Shown one piece after another: positions 1-4,941 of a stretch of 8,525 bases of DNA. How positions within the stretch are numbered: the stretch's first letter is position 1; each line of letters opens with the position of its first letter. The translations under genes and the position numbers were made by a program. The DNA is taken from contig JAEXUU010000152.1 in assembly GCA_023452965.1 (NCBI GenBank), forward strand, positions 1-8,525, given 5' to 3'. The stretch comes from Pseudomonadota bacterium. Lineage in GTDB: Bacteria > Pseudomonadota > Alphaproteobacteria > Rhizobiales > Beijerinckiaceae. The notes beneath the pieces were generated by a model, which worked only from the letters and a program-made list of their open reading frames with translations, was not told where the DNA came from and did no database searches.

Positions 1-63
1 GATCTGGCCCGTCCGGAACCGGAACGGCTCGTCCGGCGTATCGATATCATGAGCCGCGACTAG
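1..63 (+). CDS. C-terminal end of a probable small heat-shock protein (Hsp20), partial
   Basis: Frame 1 is open from the window edge to the TAG at 61-63 and encodes the last 20 residues of a protein that starts outside the window. The tail reads DLARPEPERLVRRIDI followed by MSRD. The 'DL.RPEPE..VR.I.I' pattern resembles the end of the alpha-crystallin domain plus the short I-x-I motif of bacterial small heat-shock proteins; here I-D-I. In many Rhizobiales an Hsp20 gene sits directly upstream of a DUF1150 gene, and the next gene here is DUF1150, which supports the call. sHsps are ATP-independent holdases in the cytoplasm. Only 20 residues are visible, so the family assignment is an inference from the motif and the neighbour. 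Confidence 0.5.
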   Translation, partial: DLARPEPERLVRRIDIMSRD

Positions 64-173
64 GCCCCTGAGGGCTACAGAAGGTCGGTACGAGAAAGGC
101 ATGCGGTTTGCCTTCCGTTCATGATCAAGGATGCACAATCAAACCGCCTCGCACTGCTCTGAAGGAGGGCGCG

Positions 174-428
174 ATGACTGAGACCAGAAACACCCCCCTG
201 ACCACGGCGGAATTCGCCGCGCTCGGCGCCGGACAGGTCGCCTATCTCAAGCCGATGACCTCGGACGAGCTGGCGCGGATTTTTCCGCAGGCACCGCATA
301 TCGAACCGGGTCTGCAGCTCTTCGCGCTGCTCTCGGCCGATGGCGCGCCGATCCTGGTGACCGATTCGCGCGAAGCCGCGACGGCCAATGCCTGGGAACA
401 CGACCTGAAGATGGTCAGCCTGCACTAG
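174..428 (+). CDS. DUF1150 family protein
   Basis: An 84-residue cytoplasmic protein without signal peptide or membrane segment. The pattern 'LG.GQVAYLKPM.SDEL...FP.AP.I.PGLQLFALL.ADG.PI.VTDSREAA..NAWE..L..VSLH' matches the small alphaproteobacterial family DUF1150 over its full usual length of about 75-90 residues. Its molecular function is not known. The ATG at 174 is preceded by a strong Shine-Dalgarno sequence (AAGGAGGG, 162-169). An in-frame ATG at 108 would add 22 residues unlike the family and has no ribosome site, so I reject it. The gene follows the probable Hsp20 tail by 110 bp on the same strand, so the two may be co-transcribed. The recurrent pairing suggests a role linked to heat-shock or protein homeostasis, but that is only an association. 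Confidence 0.88.
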   Translation: MTETRNTPLTTAEFAALGAGQVAYLKPMTSDELARIFPQAPHIEPGLQLFALLSADGAPILVTDSREAATANAWEHDLKMVSLH

Positions 429-472
429 GCGCCCGCGCCGCTCGGCCTTTCCGGCCGGGCGGGAAGGGCGCC
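428..472. terminator. Nested hairpin between convergent genes, probable bidirectional terminator
   Basis: Outer arms GGCGCCC (428-434) and GGGCGCC (466-472) are perfect inverted repeats. Inside them, 438-447 pairs with 453-462 (10 pairs including one G-U) around a TTTCC loop. The structure begins at the last base of the DUF1150 stop codon and lies 10 bp before the stop of the minus-strand hydrolase at 483. There is no T-run on either strand, so it may act as a transcript end stabiliser or a U-poor terminator. Its position between convergent genes is the main support. Confidence 0.5.
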
Positions 473-482
473 GGGCAGGGCC

Positions 483-1262
483 TCAGTCGGCTGCGGGAGC
501 GATTCCCTCGACGGCCGCGATGAGGCGCTCGATGTCTTCCGGCGTCGACAGGCGGTGGTCGCCGTCCTTGATCAGGGTCAGCACTACCGGGTCGTGCGGC
601 AGATGCTCGACCAGCTTTAGCGCCTGGCCATAGGGCACGTCGGGATCCTTCATTCCCTGCAGGATGTGGACGGGGCAGCCGGTCTCGATCGGCTGTCCGA
701 ACATGAGATGCTTGCGCCCGTCCTCGATCAGCGCTCGCGTGATCGGGGTTGGCTCGGGCGAGTATTCCGAGGGACGAAGCCAGACGCCGTCTTCGAGGAT
801 CGTCCGGCGAATCGCCTCGGGCATCTGCGCCCACATCAGCTCCTCGGAGAAATCGACCGCCGGTGCGATCAGCACCATCCCGGCCGGCGTCCGCGCAGCG
901 CCCTGCTCGCGCAGCCGGCGCGCGACGAGCAGGGCGAGCCAGCCGCCCATCGACGAACCGACGAGCACGGCCGGTCCCTCGACCTTCGCTTCCAGCACGG
1001 CGAGCGCGTCGCCCAGCCAGTCGGACAAGGTCCACTGCGCGAAGTCGCCGCCTGATTCGCCGTGGCCGGCATAGTCGAAGCGGACGAAGCGCCGGCCCTT
1101 GGCCCGCGCCCAGGCCGCCAGCGCCTCGGCCTTGGTCGCCCGCATGTCGGAACGGAAGCCGCCGAGCCAGACCACGGCGGGGCCGTTGCCGGGCTCGTCC
1201 AGCACGGCGATCTCGCGGCGCTGCTCACCCTCGCCGACGCTCAGAAATTGCGGTTGAGGCAT
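483..1262 (-). CDS. ABHD10-like alpha/beta hydrolase (acyl thioesterase/carboxylesterase type)
   Basis: A 259-residue alpha/beta-fold serine hydrolase. The oxyanion-side strand reads VVWLGGFRSDM.ATKA (about 31-45), then FDYAGHGES (62-70), the nucleophile elbow GSSMGG with Ser104, the acid turn GMKDPDVP with Asp206, and the catalytic histidine in DGDHRLS at His236. The 'GGF.SDM..TKA', 'FDY.G.G.S' and 'H.G.KD..VP' pattern is that of the ABHD10 group; human ABHD10 is a mitochondrial depalmitoylase/thioesterase. There is no signal peptide, so it is probably cytoplasmic. The bacterial substrate cannot be told from sequence. The ATG at 1262 is used here; a GTG two codons upstream (1266-1268) lies at a better distance from the AGGAG on the minus strand and is an equally plausible start. 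It is divergent from the glycosyltransferase and convergent with DUF1150, so it is probably monocistronic. Confidence 0.88.
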   Translation of the reverse strand: MPQPQFLSVGEGEQRREIAVLDEPGNGPAVVWLGGFRSDMRATKAEALAAWARAKGRRFVRFDYAGHGESGGDFAQWTLSDWLGDALAVLEAKVEGPAVLVGSSMGGWLALLVARRLREQGAARTPAGMVLIAPAVDFSEELMWAQMPEAIRRTILEDGVWLRPSEYSPEPTPITRALIEDGRKHLMFGQPIETGCPVHILQGMKDPDVPYGQALKLVEHLPHDPVVLTLIKDGDHRLSTPEDIERLIAAVEGIAPAAD

Positions 1263-1331
1263 ATTCACCCTATTTCTCCTGTGACGAACCGCGGGAATCT
1301 GCACCGGGCCGCTGTGCTTCGCGCAAGCGCT

Positions 1332-2612
1332 ATGCCCATCATGGCGCAGATAGCAAACCCGCCGTCTGCAAGAAGGCCCTTTCGAACGGTGACCACCACC
1401 CTGCGCTCCGGAGCGCCACTCTCGCTGCCATCGACCGAGACCCTCCCGCTGAGTGGGCGCACAGTGCTGCAGATCATCCCCGATCTGGAGGCCGGCGGCG
1501 CCGAGCGTACCGCCGTGGATATCGCGGAGGGGCTGACCGAGGCCGGCGCCCGCGCGCTGGTCGCGACCGAGGGCGGCAGGCTCGTCGCCGAGCTGCAGGC
1601 CAAGGGCGGCATCTGGCTGCCGTTCCCGGCTGCGTCCAAGAACCCGCTCGCCATGGCGATGAACGTGCGCAAGCTGGCGCGGCTCTGCCGGCAGGAGCAC
1701 GTCGATCTCGTCCATGCCCGCTCGCGCGCGCCGGCCTGGGTAGCGCTGGCGGCGACGCGGGCGCTGAAGCTGCCCTTCGTCACCACCTATCACGGCTCCT
1801 ACAACAGCCGCTCCGTGGTGAAGAACCACTATAATTCGGTGATGGCGCGCGGTGACGTCGTCATCGCCAACTCCGCCTACACCGCCGATCTCATCCTGGC
1901 GCGGCACAGCTTTGCGCGCGATCGAATCCGCATCGTCAACCGAGGCACGGATTTCTCGGCCTTCGCGCCGGCGGCCGTCGGGCCCGAGCGGGTCAGCGCC
2001 TTACGCCGTGCCTGGGGCGTCGAGCCGCATCAGCGCATCGTGCTGCTGCCCGGCCGGCTGACTGGCTGGAAGGGCCAGAAGGTCCTGATCGAGGCTGCGC
2101 GCCTGATGCGCGATGCGGGTGACGAGGACACTGCCTTCATCCTCGCCGGCGACCCGCAAGGGCGCGACGGCTATGTCCGCGAGCTCGACGAGCAGATCGC
2201 CAAGGCCGGGCTGGAAAGGCGCGTGCGCCGGGTCGGGCATTGCAGCGATATGCCTGCTGCGATGCTCGCAGCGGCGATCGTCGCCGTGCCTTCGACCGAG
2301 CCGGAAGCCTTCGGCCGCGTCGCCGTCGAGGCGCAGGCCATGGGCGTGCCTGTGGTCGTCTCTGATCTCGGAGCCGTGCCGGAGACGGTGCTGGCGCCGC
2401 CGCAGGTCGCCCCTTCCGAGCGTACCGGCTGGCGCATCCCGCCGGGCGACGCTCCTGCACTGGCGGCGGCGCTGCAGGAAGCGCTAGCCTTGCGTCCTTC
2501 CGCCAGGGACGCGCTGGCGCGGCGGGCGCGCCTGCATGTCGAACGGCATTTCTCGCTGGCCGCGATGGTCAACGACACGCTGGATGTCTACTGCGCCCTG
2601 CTCGGGCGTTGA
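1332..2612 (+). CDS. Glycosyltransferase family 4 (GT-B fold, WaaG/RfaB type)
   Basis: About 426 residues. The N-terminal half opens with VLQIIPDL.AGGAER (residues about 45-59, GG at 55-56), the nucleotide-sugar enzyme signature of GT4 N-domains, and contains VTTYHG and VVIANSAYT, typical of the acceptor side. The C-terminal donor domain has GRLTGWKG (Arg242, Lys247, diphosphate contacts) and the E-x7-E motif E325-AFGRVAV-E333, followed by GVPVVVSDLGAVPE. GT4 enzymes transfer sugars from activated donors with retention, often to LPS core or other surface glycans, at the cytoplasmic face of the membrane. Donor and acceptor cannot be read from the sequence. No other glycan genes are nearby, so it is an orphan. 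The start is uncertain: ATG 1332, ATG 1341 and GTG 1389 are in frame, none with a good Shine-Dalgarno; an AGAAGG (1371-1376) stands before the GTG. The conserved domain begins only at about residue 44, so the shorter start is possible. Confidence 0.88.
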   Translation: MPIMAQIANPPSARRPFRTVTTTLRSGAPLSLPSTETLPLSGRTVLQIIPDLEAGGAERTAVDIAEGLTEAGARALVATEGGRLVAELQAKGGIWLPFPAASKNPLAMAMNVRKLARLCRQEHVDLVHARSRAPAWVALAATRALKLPFVTTYHGSYNSRSVVKNHYNSVMARGDVVIANSAYTADLILARHSFARDRIRIVNRGTDFSAFAPAAVGPERVSALRRAWGVEPHQRIVLLPGRLTGWKGQKVLIEAARLMRDAGDEDTAFILAGDPQGRDGYVRELDEQIAKAGLERRVRRVGHCSDMPAAMLAAAIVAVPSTEPEAFGRVAVEAQAMGVPVVVSDLGAVPETVLAPPQVAPSERTGWRIPPGDAPALAAALQEALALRPSARDALARRARLHVERHFSLAAMVNDTLDVYCALLGR

Positions 2613-2631
2613 ACCGGTGGACGGATGAGCA

Positions 2632-2663
2632 GGGTTCGCGGGCAAACGGCGCCCCGCGAGCCC
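2632..2663 (+). terminator. Hairpin after the glycosyltransferase gene, probable terminator
   Basis: Bases 2632-2642 (GGGTTCGCGGG) pair with 2653-2663 (CCCGCGAGCCC) through 11 pairs including one G-U, around a 10-base loop. It starts 20 bases after the glycosyltransferase stop codon. The downstream stretch has only an interrupted T-rich run (TTCCGTTTT, 2670-2678). The stem lies before the infC promoter region, which fits a terminator insulating infC. Confidence 0.55.
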
Positions 2664-2704
2664 GCAATCTTCCGTTTTCGCCCGTCATTTGACTTTGCCG
2701 TCCA

Positions 2705-2733
2705 TTGACAACGCTACGCGTTGTGCAATGTGT
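2705..2733 (+). promoter_or_regulatory. Putative infC promoter with perfect -35 box
   Basis: TTGACA at 2705-2710 is a perfect sigma-70 -35 hexamer. At 17 bp spacing the -10 position (2728-2733, ATGTGT) is poor; CAATGT at 2726-2731 is slightly better but at 15 bp spacing. Alphaproteobacterial housekeeping promoters often show a strong TTGAC and a weak -10, which makes this the best candidate in the 165-bp gap before infC. A second TTGACT lies at 2689-2694. The spacer holds the perfect inverted repeat CAACGC-TAC-GCGTTG (2709-2723), which could be an operator or simply overlap the promoter. Confidence 0.4.
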
Positions 2734-2742
2734 CTCACCAAC

Positions 2743-2757
2743 GGCGCGTAGCGCGCC
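2743..2757 (+). promoter_or_regulatory. Small GC hairpin in the infC 5' leader
   Basis: GGCGCG (2743-2748) and CGCGCC (2752-2757) form a perfect 6-bp stem with a TAG loop, ending 6 bases before the infC Shine-Dalgarno sequence (AGGAGA, 2764-2769). Part of it (CGCGTAGCG, 2745-2753) is also exactly complementary to CGCTACGCG at 2712-2720, so two exclusive pairings are possible if the longer leader is transcribed. Whether it matters for infC expression is unknown. Confidence 0.4.
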
Positions 2758-2777
2758 AATCACAGGAGAATACAGCC

Positions 2778-3320
2778 ATTCGTCGTCCTTTCCGTGCCGC
2801 ACCCACCCCGACCAAGGACGGGCCCCGCTCGAACCGCGACATCCGCGGCGTTCGCGATGTTCAGCTCATCGACGATTTGGGCGTCAACCGCGGCGTCGTC
2901 TCGTTCTTCGAAGCGCTGAAGATCGCCGAGGACGCCGGTCTCGATCTGGTCGAGATCGCCCCGAACTCCGAGCCGCCCGTCTGCAAGATTCTCGATTATG
3001 GCCGCTTCCGCTTCCTCGAGCAGAAGAAGGCTTCGGAGGCGCGCAAGAAGCAGCGCACCATCGAGATCAAGGAAATCAAGCTGCGCCCCGGCATCGACAA
3101 GCACGACTACGACGTCAAGATGAAGGCCATGCACGGCTTCTTCGAGGAAGGCGACAAGGTCAAGGTGACCCTGCGCTTCCGCGGCCGCGAGATGGCTCAC
3201 CAGGATCTCGGCGTGAAGGTGCTCGAGCGCGTCAAGGCCGATCTGGTCGATATCGCCAAGGTCGAGAGCGACTGGCAGCTCGAAGGCCGCCAGATGGTGA
3301 TGGTGCTGGCGCCGAAATAG
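2778..3320 (+). CDS. infC: Translation initiation factor IF-3, ATT start
   Basis: IF3 of 180 residues, full family length. It binds the 30S subunit, keeps it apart from 50S and checks the start codon-initiator tRNA pairing. The N-domain (about 17-82) contains RDIRGV..VQLID..GVN.GVVS..EAL..A...[24 protein letters not shown]; a lysine-rich linker ([10 protein letters not shown], 83-92) leads to the C-domain (about 94-178) with [19 protein letters not shown] and [14 protein letters not shown]. The start is the non-standard ATT at 2778, read as Met, giving MRRPFRAAP. It stands 8 bases after AGGAGA (2764-2769), the best ribosome site in the window. An ATG at 2721 in frame has no such site and would lie upstream of the expected transcript start. 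Rare AUU-type starts are the known basis of IF3 autoregulation in other bacteria. rpmI and rplT do not follow here, unlike the enterobacterial order. Confidence 0.97.
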   Translation: MRRPFRAAPTPTKDGPRSNRDIRGVRDVQLIDDLGVNRGVVSFFEALKIAEDAGLDLVEIAPNSEPPVCKILDYGRFRFLEQKKASEARKKQRTIEIKEIKLRPGIDKHDYDVKMKAMHGFFEEGDKVKVTLRFRGREMAHQDLGVKVLERVKADLVDIAKVESDWQLEGRQMVMVLAPK

Positions 3321-3345
3321 GCTGCCGCTCCGTCATGCGAATCCA

Positions 3346-3376
3346 GACAGGCCCGGCCCGCGTGCCGGGCCTTGTC
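3346..3376 (+). terminator. Hairpin after infC, probable terminator
   Basis: AGGCCCGGC (3349-3357) pairs perfectly with GCCGGGCCT (3364-3372) around a 6-base loop. Three more pairs (3346-3348 with 3374-3376) extend it past one bulged T. Further out, CCAGAC (3343-3348) and GTCTGG (3379-3384) offer an alternative base of the stem. It begins 25 bases after the infC stop. There is no U-run, so it is either a U-poor terminator or a 3' stabiliser. Confidence 0.55.
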
Positions 3377-3434
3377 ATGTCTGGGGTCGCGATGCTTCGC
3401 TCCGGGTTCCCGAGCCAGCGCGAGGCCTTCCCCC

Positions 3435-4166
3435 ATGACGACGCCGACAGTGACCGAGCAGCGCCGCGATCTTGCCGCCGCCTTGCGCCTCGCCGCCAGA
3501 TTCGAGCTCAACGAGGGCATCTGCAATCATTTCTCGGTGGCGCTTCCCGACGGTCCCGATGGTCGCCCGCGCTATCTGATCAACCCCTATGGCGTGCACT
3601 GGTCGGAGATGCGCCCGTCCGACCTGCTGCTGATCGATGAGCACGGCCAGGTGCTGGAAGGGGAGGGCGAGGTCGAGGCGACCGCCCGCAACATCCATGT
3701 CGCCGCCCACAAGGCCAATCCGCGCCATGTCGCCGTGCTGCATGTCCACATGCCCTATGCTACGGCGCTGACCATGGTCGAGGGCGGCCGGCTGGAGATG
3801 GCACACCAGACCGCCTGCCGCTTCCATGGCCGCACCCTCTACCAGGACCATTTCGGCGGGCTCGCGCTCGATGAAGGCGAGGGCGAGGCGATCGTCGCGG
3901 CCAATCGCGAGCAGGGCCATGCCGACATCACCTTCCTCGCCCATCACGGTGTCACCATCGGCGGGCCGTCGGTGGCGGTCGCCTTCGACGACCTCTATTT
4001 CCTCGAGCGTGCCTGCCGCCAGCAGGTGCTGGCGATGTCGACCGGCCGGCCCCTCAAGCTGATCCCGAATGAGGAGATCGAGGCGACGGCCCGCGAATGG
4101 CGCCAGGTCCTCGTCTACCAGGCGACGAAGCATTTCGAGGCGCTGCGCCGGATGGAAGGGCTCTGA
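3435..4166 (+). CDS. Class II aldolase/adducin-fold protein
   Basis: A 243-residue cytoplasmic protein of the class II aldolase/adducin superfamily, full length for the single-domain type. Visible landmarks are NHFS (31-34), the metal-binding H-x-H in VLHVHMPY (His103, His105), and the late histidine in LAHHGVTIGG (His170/171), followed by the helical tail DDLYFLERACRQQ (185-197). In zinc-dependent L-fuculose-phosphate aldolase a glutamate 19 residues before the first histidine of H-x-H is the catalytic base; here that place is Ala84 (in TARNIH), as in adducin-type members. The protein may therefore bind metal but not carry out the textbook aldol cleavage, and the substrate is unknown. ATG 3435 is chosen because the family alignment begins near TEQRRDLAAALR; only a weak GCGAGG precedes it. 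An in-frame ATG at 3378 would extend back toward the terminator. The gene is downstream of infC and convergent with the next gene. Confidence 0.85.
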   Translation: MTTPTVTEQRRDLAAALRLAARFELNEGICNHFSVALPDGPDGRPRYLINPYGVHWSEMRPSDLLLIDEHGQVLEGEGEVEATARNIHVAAHKANPRHVAVLHVHMPYATALTMVEGGRLEMAHQTACRFHGRTLYQDHFGGLALDEGEGEAIVAANREQGHADITFLAHHGVTIGGPSVAVAFDDLYFLERACRQQVLAMSTGRPLKLIPNEEIEATAREWRQVLVYQATKHFEALRRMEGL

Positions 4167-4193
4167 GCGGCGCTCAGGCCAGCAGCCGCCTCA
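4164..4193. terminator. Hairpin overlapping two convergent stop codons
   Basis: The aldolase-fold gene stops at 4164-4166 and the minus-strand gene ends with TCA at 4174-4176; the shared sequence TGAGC-GGC-GCTCA is a perfect 5-bp dyad. A longer pairing, 4164-4171 with 4185-4193 (eight pairs, one bulged C), is also possible and is followed by GTTTCCT. The genes are only 7 bases apart, so transcription from both sides must end in or beyond this point. The stem is short; its function is only suggested by position. Confidence 0.3.
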
Positions 4194-4803
4194 GTTTCCT
4201 GACTGCGCTGTCCGGTGTGGTCAGAACCTGCTTGCCCGTCGCTGCGGCCACGGCCGGCGCCGCTCGCGCCAGGCTGAACTGGGCGAGGGCGATCAGGTCG
4301 CAGTCGGCGAGATCGCCGGCCGCCTCCGCCGCCAGCCGGTCATGTGTATCGCCGTCGCCGCGGTCGAGCGCCGCGAGCGCGCCCTCGGCCAGCTTCGGCA
4401 CGACGGTCAGCGCCGCCGGAAACTCCGGCGGCATCGACCGAAGCGTTGGCACGAAGCTGGCGAGGAGGCCGACCCGGCCGCCAATCCCTTCTGCCTCCTC
4501 GATCATCGCCTCGTTCGGCTTCAGCACCGGGATTCGCGTAAATTCGCGCTGCACCGCCTCGATGCAGGGGCCGAAGGCCGAGCAGGTGAACAGGATGCCG
4601 TCGGCGCCCGTCGCCTTCGCATAGCGCGCGAGGCTCAGGAACCGCCCGGTCATCGTCTCGGTGATCTTGCCGTCGCGGGCGAGGTCGGCCGATAGGCTGT
4701 CGTCGAGCAGGTTCATCAGCCTGGCTTCGGGCCACAGACGCGCAAACGCCGCCTCGATCGGAGGCGGCGAATGGCGCAGCGCATGGATCAGCGCGATCCT
4801 CAT
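4174..4803 (-). CDS. Asp/Glu racemase-fold protein with one catalytic cysteine
   Basis: A 209-residue protein of the aspartate/glutamate/hydantoin racemase superfamily. It begins MRIALIHAL and has the first catalytic-cysteine motif GILFTCSAFGP (Cys74), then IPVLKPNEAMIEEA and VGLLASFVPTL, typical of the fold. The second motif, normally a cysteine in LGCTE/LGCAG, reads IALAQFSLARA (172-181) with no cysteine. Two-base racemases need both cysteines, so this protein is probably not a classical racemase; maleate isomerase-, decarboxylase- or hydrolase-like chemistry by a single cysteine is possible, but unproven. No signal peptide, so cytoplasmic. The start ATG (4801-4803) follows GAGGA at 7 bases on the minus strand. 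It is the last gene of the right-hand minus-strand set, 136 bp after the binding-protein gene, with hairpins and a dyad in that gap. Confidence 0.8.
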   Translation of the reverse strand: MRIALIHALRHSPPPIEAAFARLWPEARLMNLLDDSLSADLARDGKITETMTGRFLSLARYAKATGADGILFTCSAFGPCIEAVQREFTRIPVLKPNEAMIEEAEGIGGRVGLLASFVPTLRSMPPEFPAALTVVPKLAEGALAALDRGDGDTHDRLAAEAAGDLADCDLIALAQFSLARAAPAVAAATGKQVLTTPDSAVRKLRRLLA

Positions 4804-4828
4804 CAGGCAGTCCTCATGCCAACGGCCA

Positions 4829-4846
4829 GTGACGCTGACGCGTCAC
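4829..4846. promoter_or_regulatory. Inverted repeat upstream of the racemase-fold gene, candidate operator
   Basis: GTGACGC (4829-4835) and GCGTCAC (4840-4846) are perfect 7-bp inverted repeats with a TGAC spacer; within them TGACGCGTCA (4836-4845) is itself a perfect 10-bp palindrome. The element lies 26 bp upstream of the start of the minus-strand gene at 4803, where an operator or an mRNA hairpin would act. The cognate protein cannot be named. Confidence 0.4.
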
Positions 4847-4858
4847 GCCGTTGCTCCA

Positions 4859-4902
4859 ATCTGGATGTCTCAAATGCAGCCAAAGGCTTGAGACATCCAG
4901 AT
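4859..4902. repeat. Perfect 15-bp inverted repeat (stem-loop or operator)
   Basis: Arms 4859-4873 (ATCTGGATGTCTCAA) and 4888-4902 (TTGAGACATCCAGAT) are exact reverse complements, separated by 14 bases that can fold further (GCC-AAA-GGC, 4879-4887). It lies between the binding-protein gene and the last gene of the minus-strand set, directly next to a second hairpin. There is no T-run. It may be an mRNA stem-loop that terminates or protects the upstream message, or a binding site for a dimeric regulator. Confidence 0.7.
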
Positions 4903-4906
4903 GCGG

Positions 4907-4941
4907 AATCCCGGGAGCCATTTGCAATGGCTCTCGGGATT
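4907..4941 (-). terminator. Long hairpin at the stop codon of the binding-protein gene
   Basis: Bases 4907-4922 and 4926-4941 pair over 16 positions with a single mismatch at DNA level (4914 against 4934) and a TGC loop. On the minus strand, which is the transcribed one, that mismatch becomes an A-C pair. The right arm overlaps the stop codon of the binding-protein gene (4940-4942), so the hairpin forms the very 3' end of that cistron. No U-run follows; instead comes the second hairpin at 4859-4902. Strong stem-loops after periplasmic binding-protein genes are a known way to raise their message level over that of downstream genes. Confidence 0.6.

Noticed and set aside
96..114. AAGGCA/TGCCTT hairpin before the DUF1150 gene
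   Set aside because: Only 6 bp with a 7-base loop and no T-run; too weak to call a terminator or regulator.
1062..1331. Upstream extension of the glycosyltransferase frame to an ATG at 1062
   Set aside because: It would overlap the divergent hydrolase by 200 bp and add 90 residues with no glycosyltransferase character.
749..1834. Plus-strand 361-residue frame rich in Arg, Ser and Pro
   Set aside because: It covers parts of two well-supported genes in other frames and has the composition of a GC-rich shadow frame.
1263..1907. Upstream extension of the hydrolase frame to a 474-residue protein
   Set aside because: The added 215 residues are compositionally odd, lie antisense to the glycosyltransferase gene and match no family; the hydrolase has its own ribosome site near 1275.
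2705..3640. Plus-strand frame of 311 residues overlapping infC
   Set aside because: It is a +2 shadow of infC and the start of the aldolase-fold gene; infC is unmistakable in its own frame.
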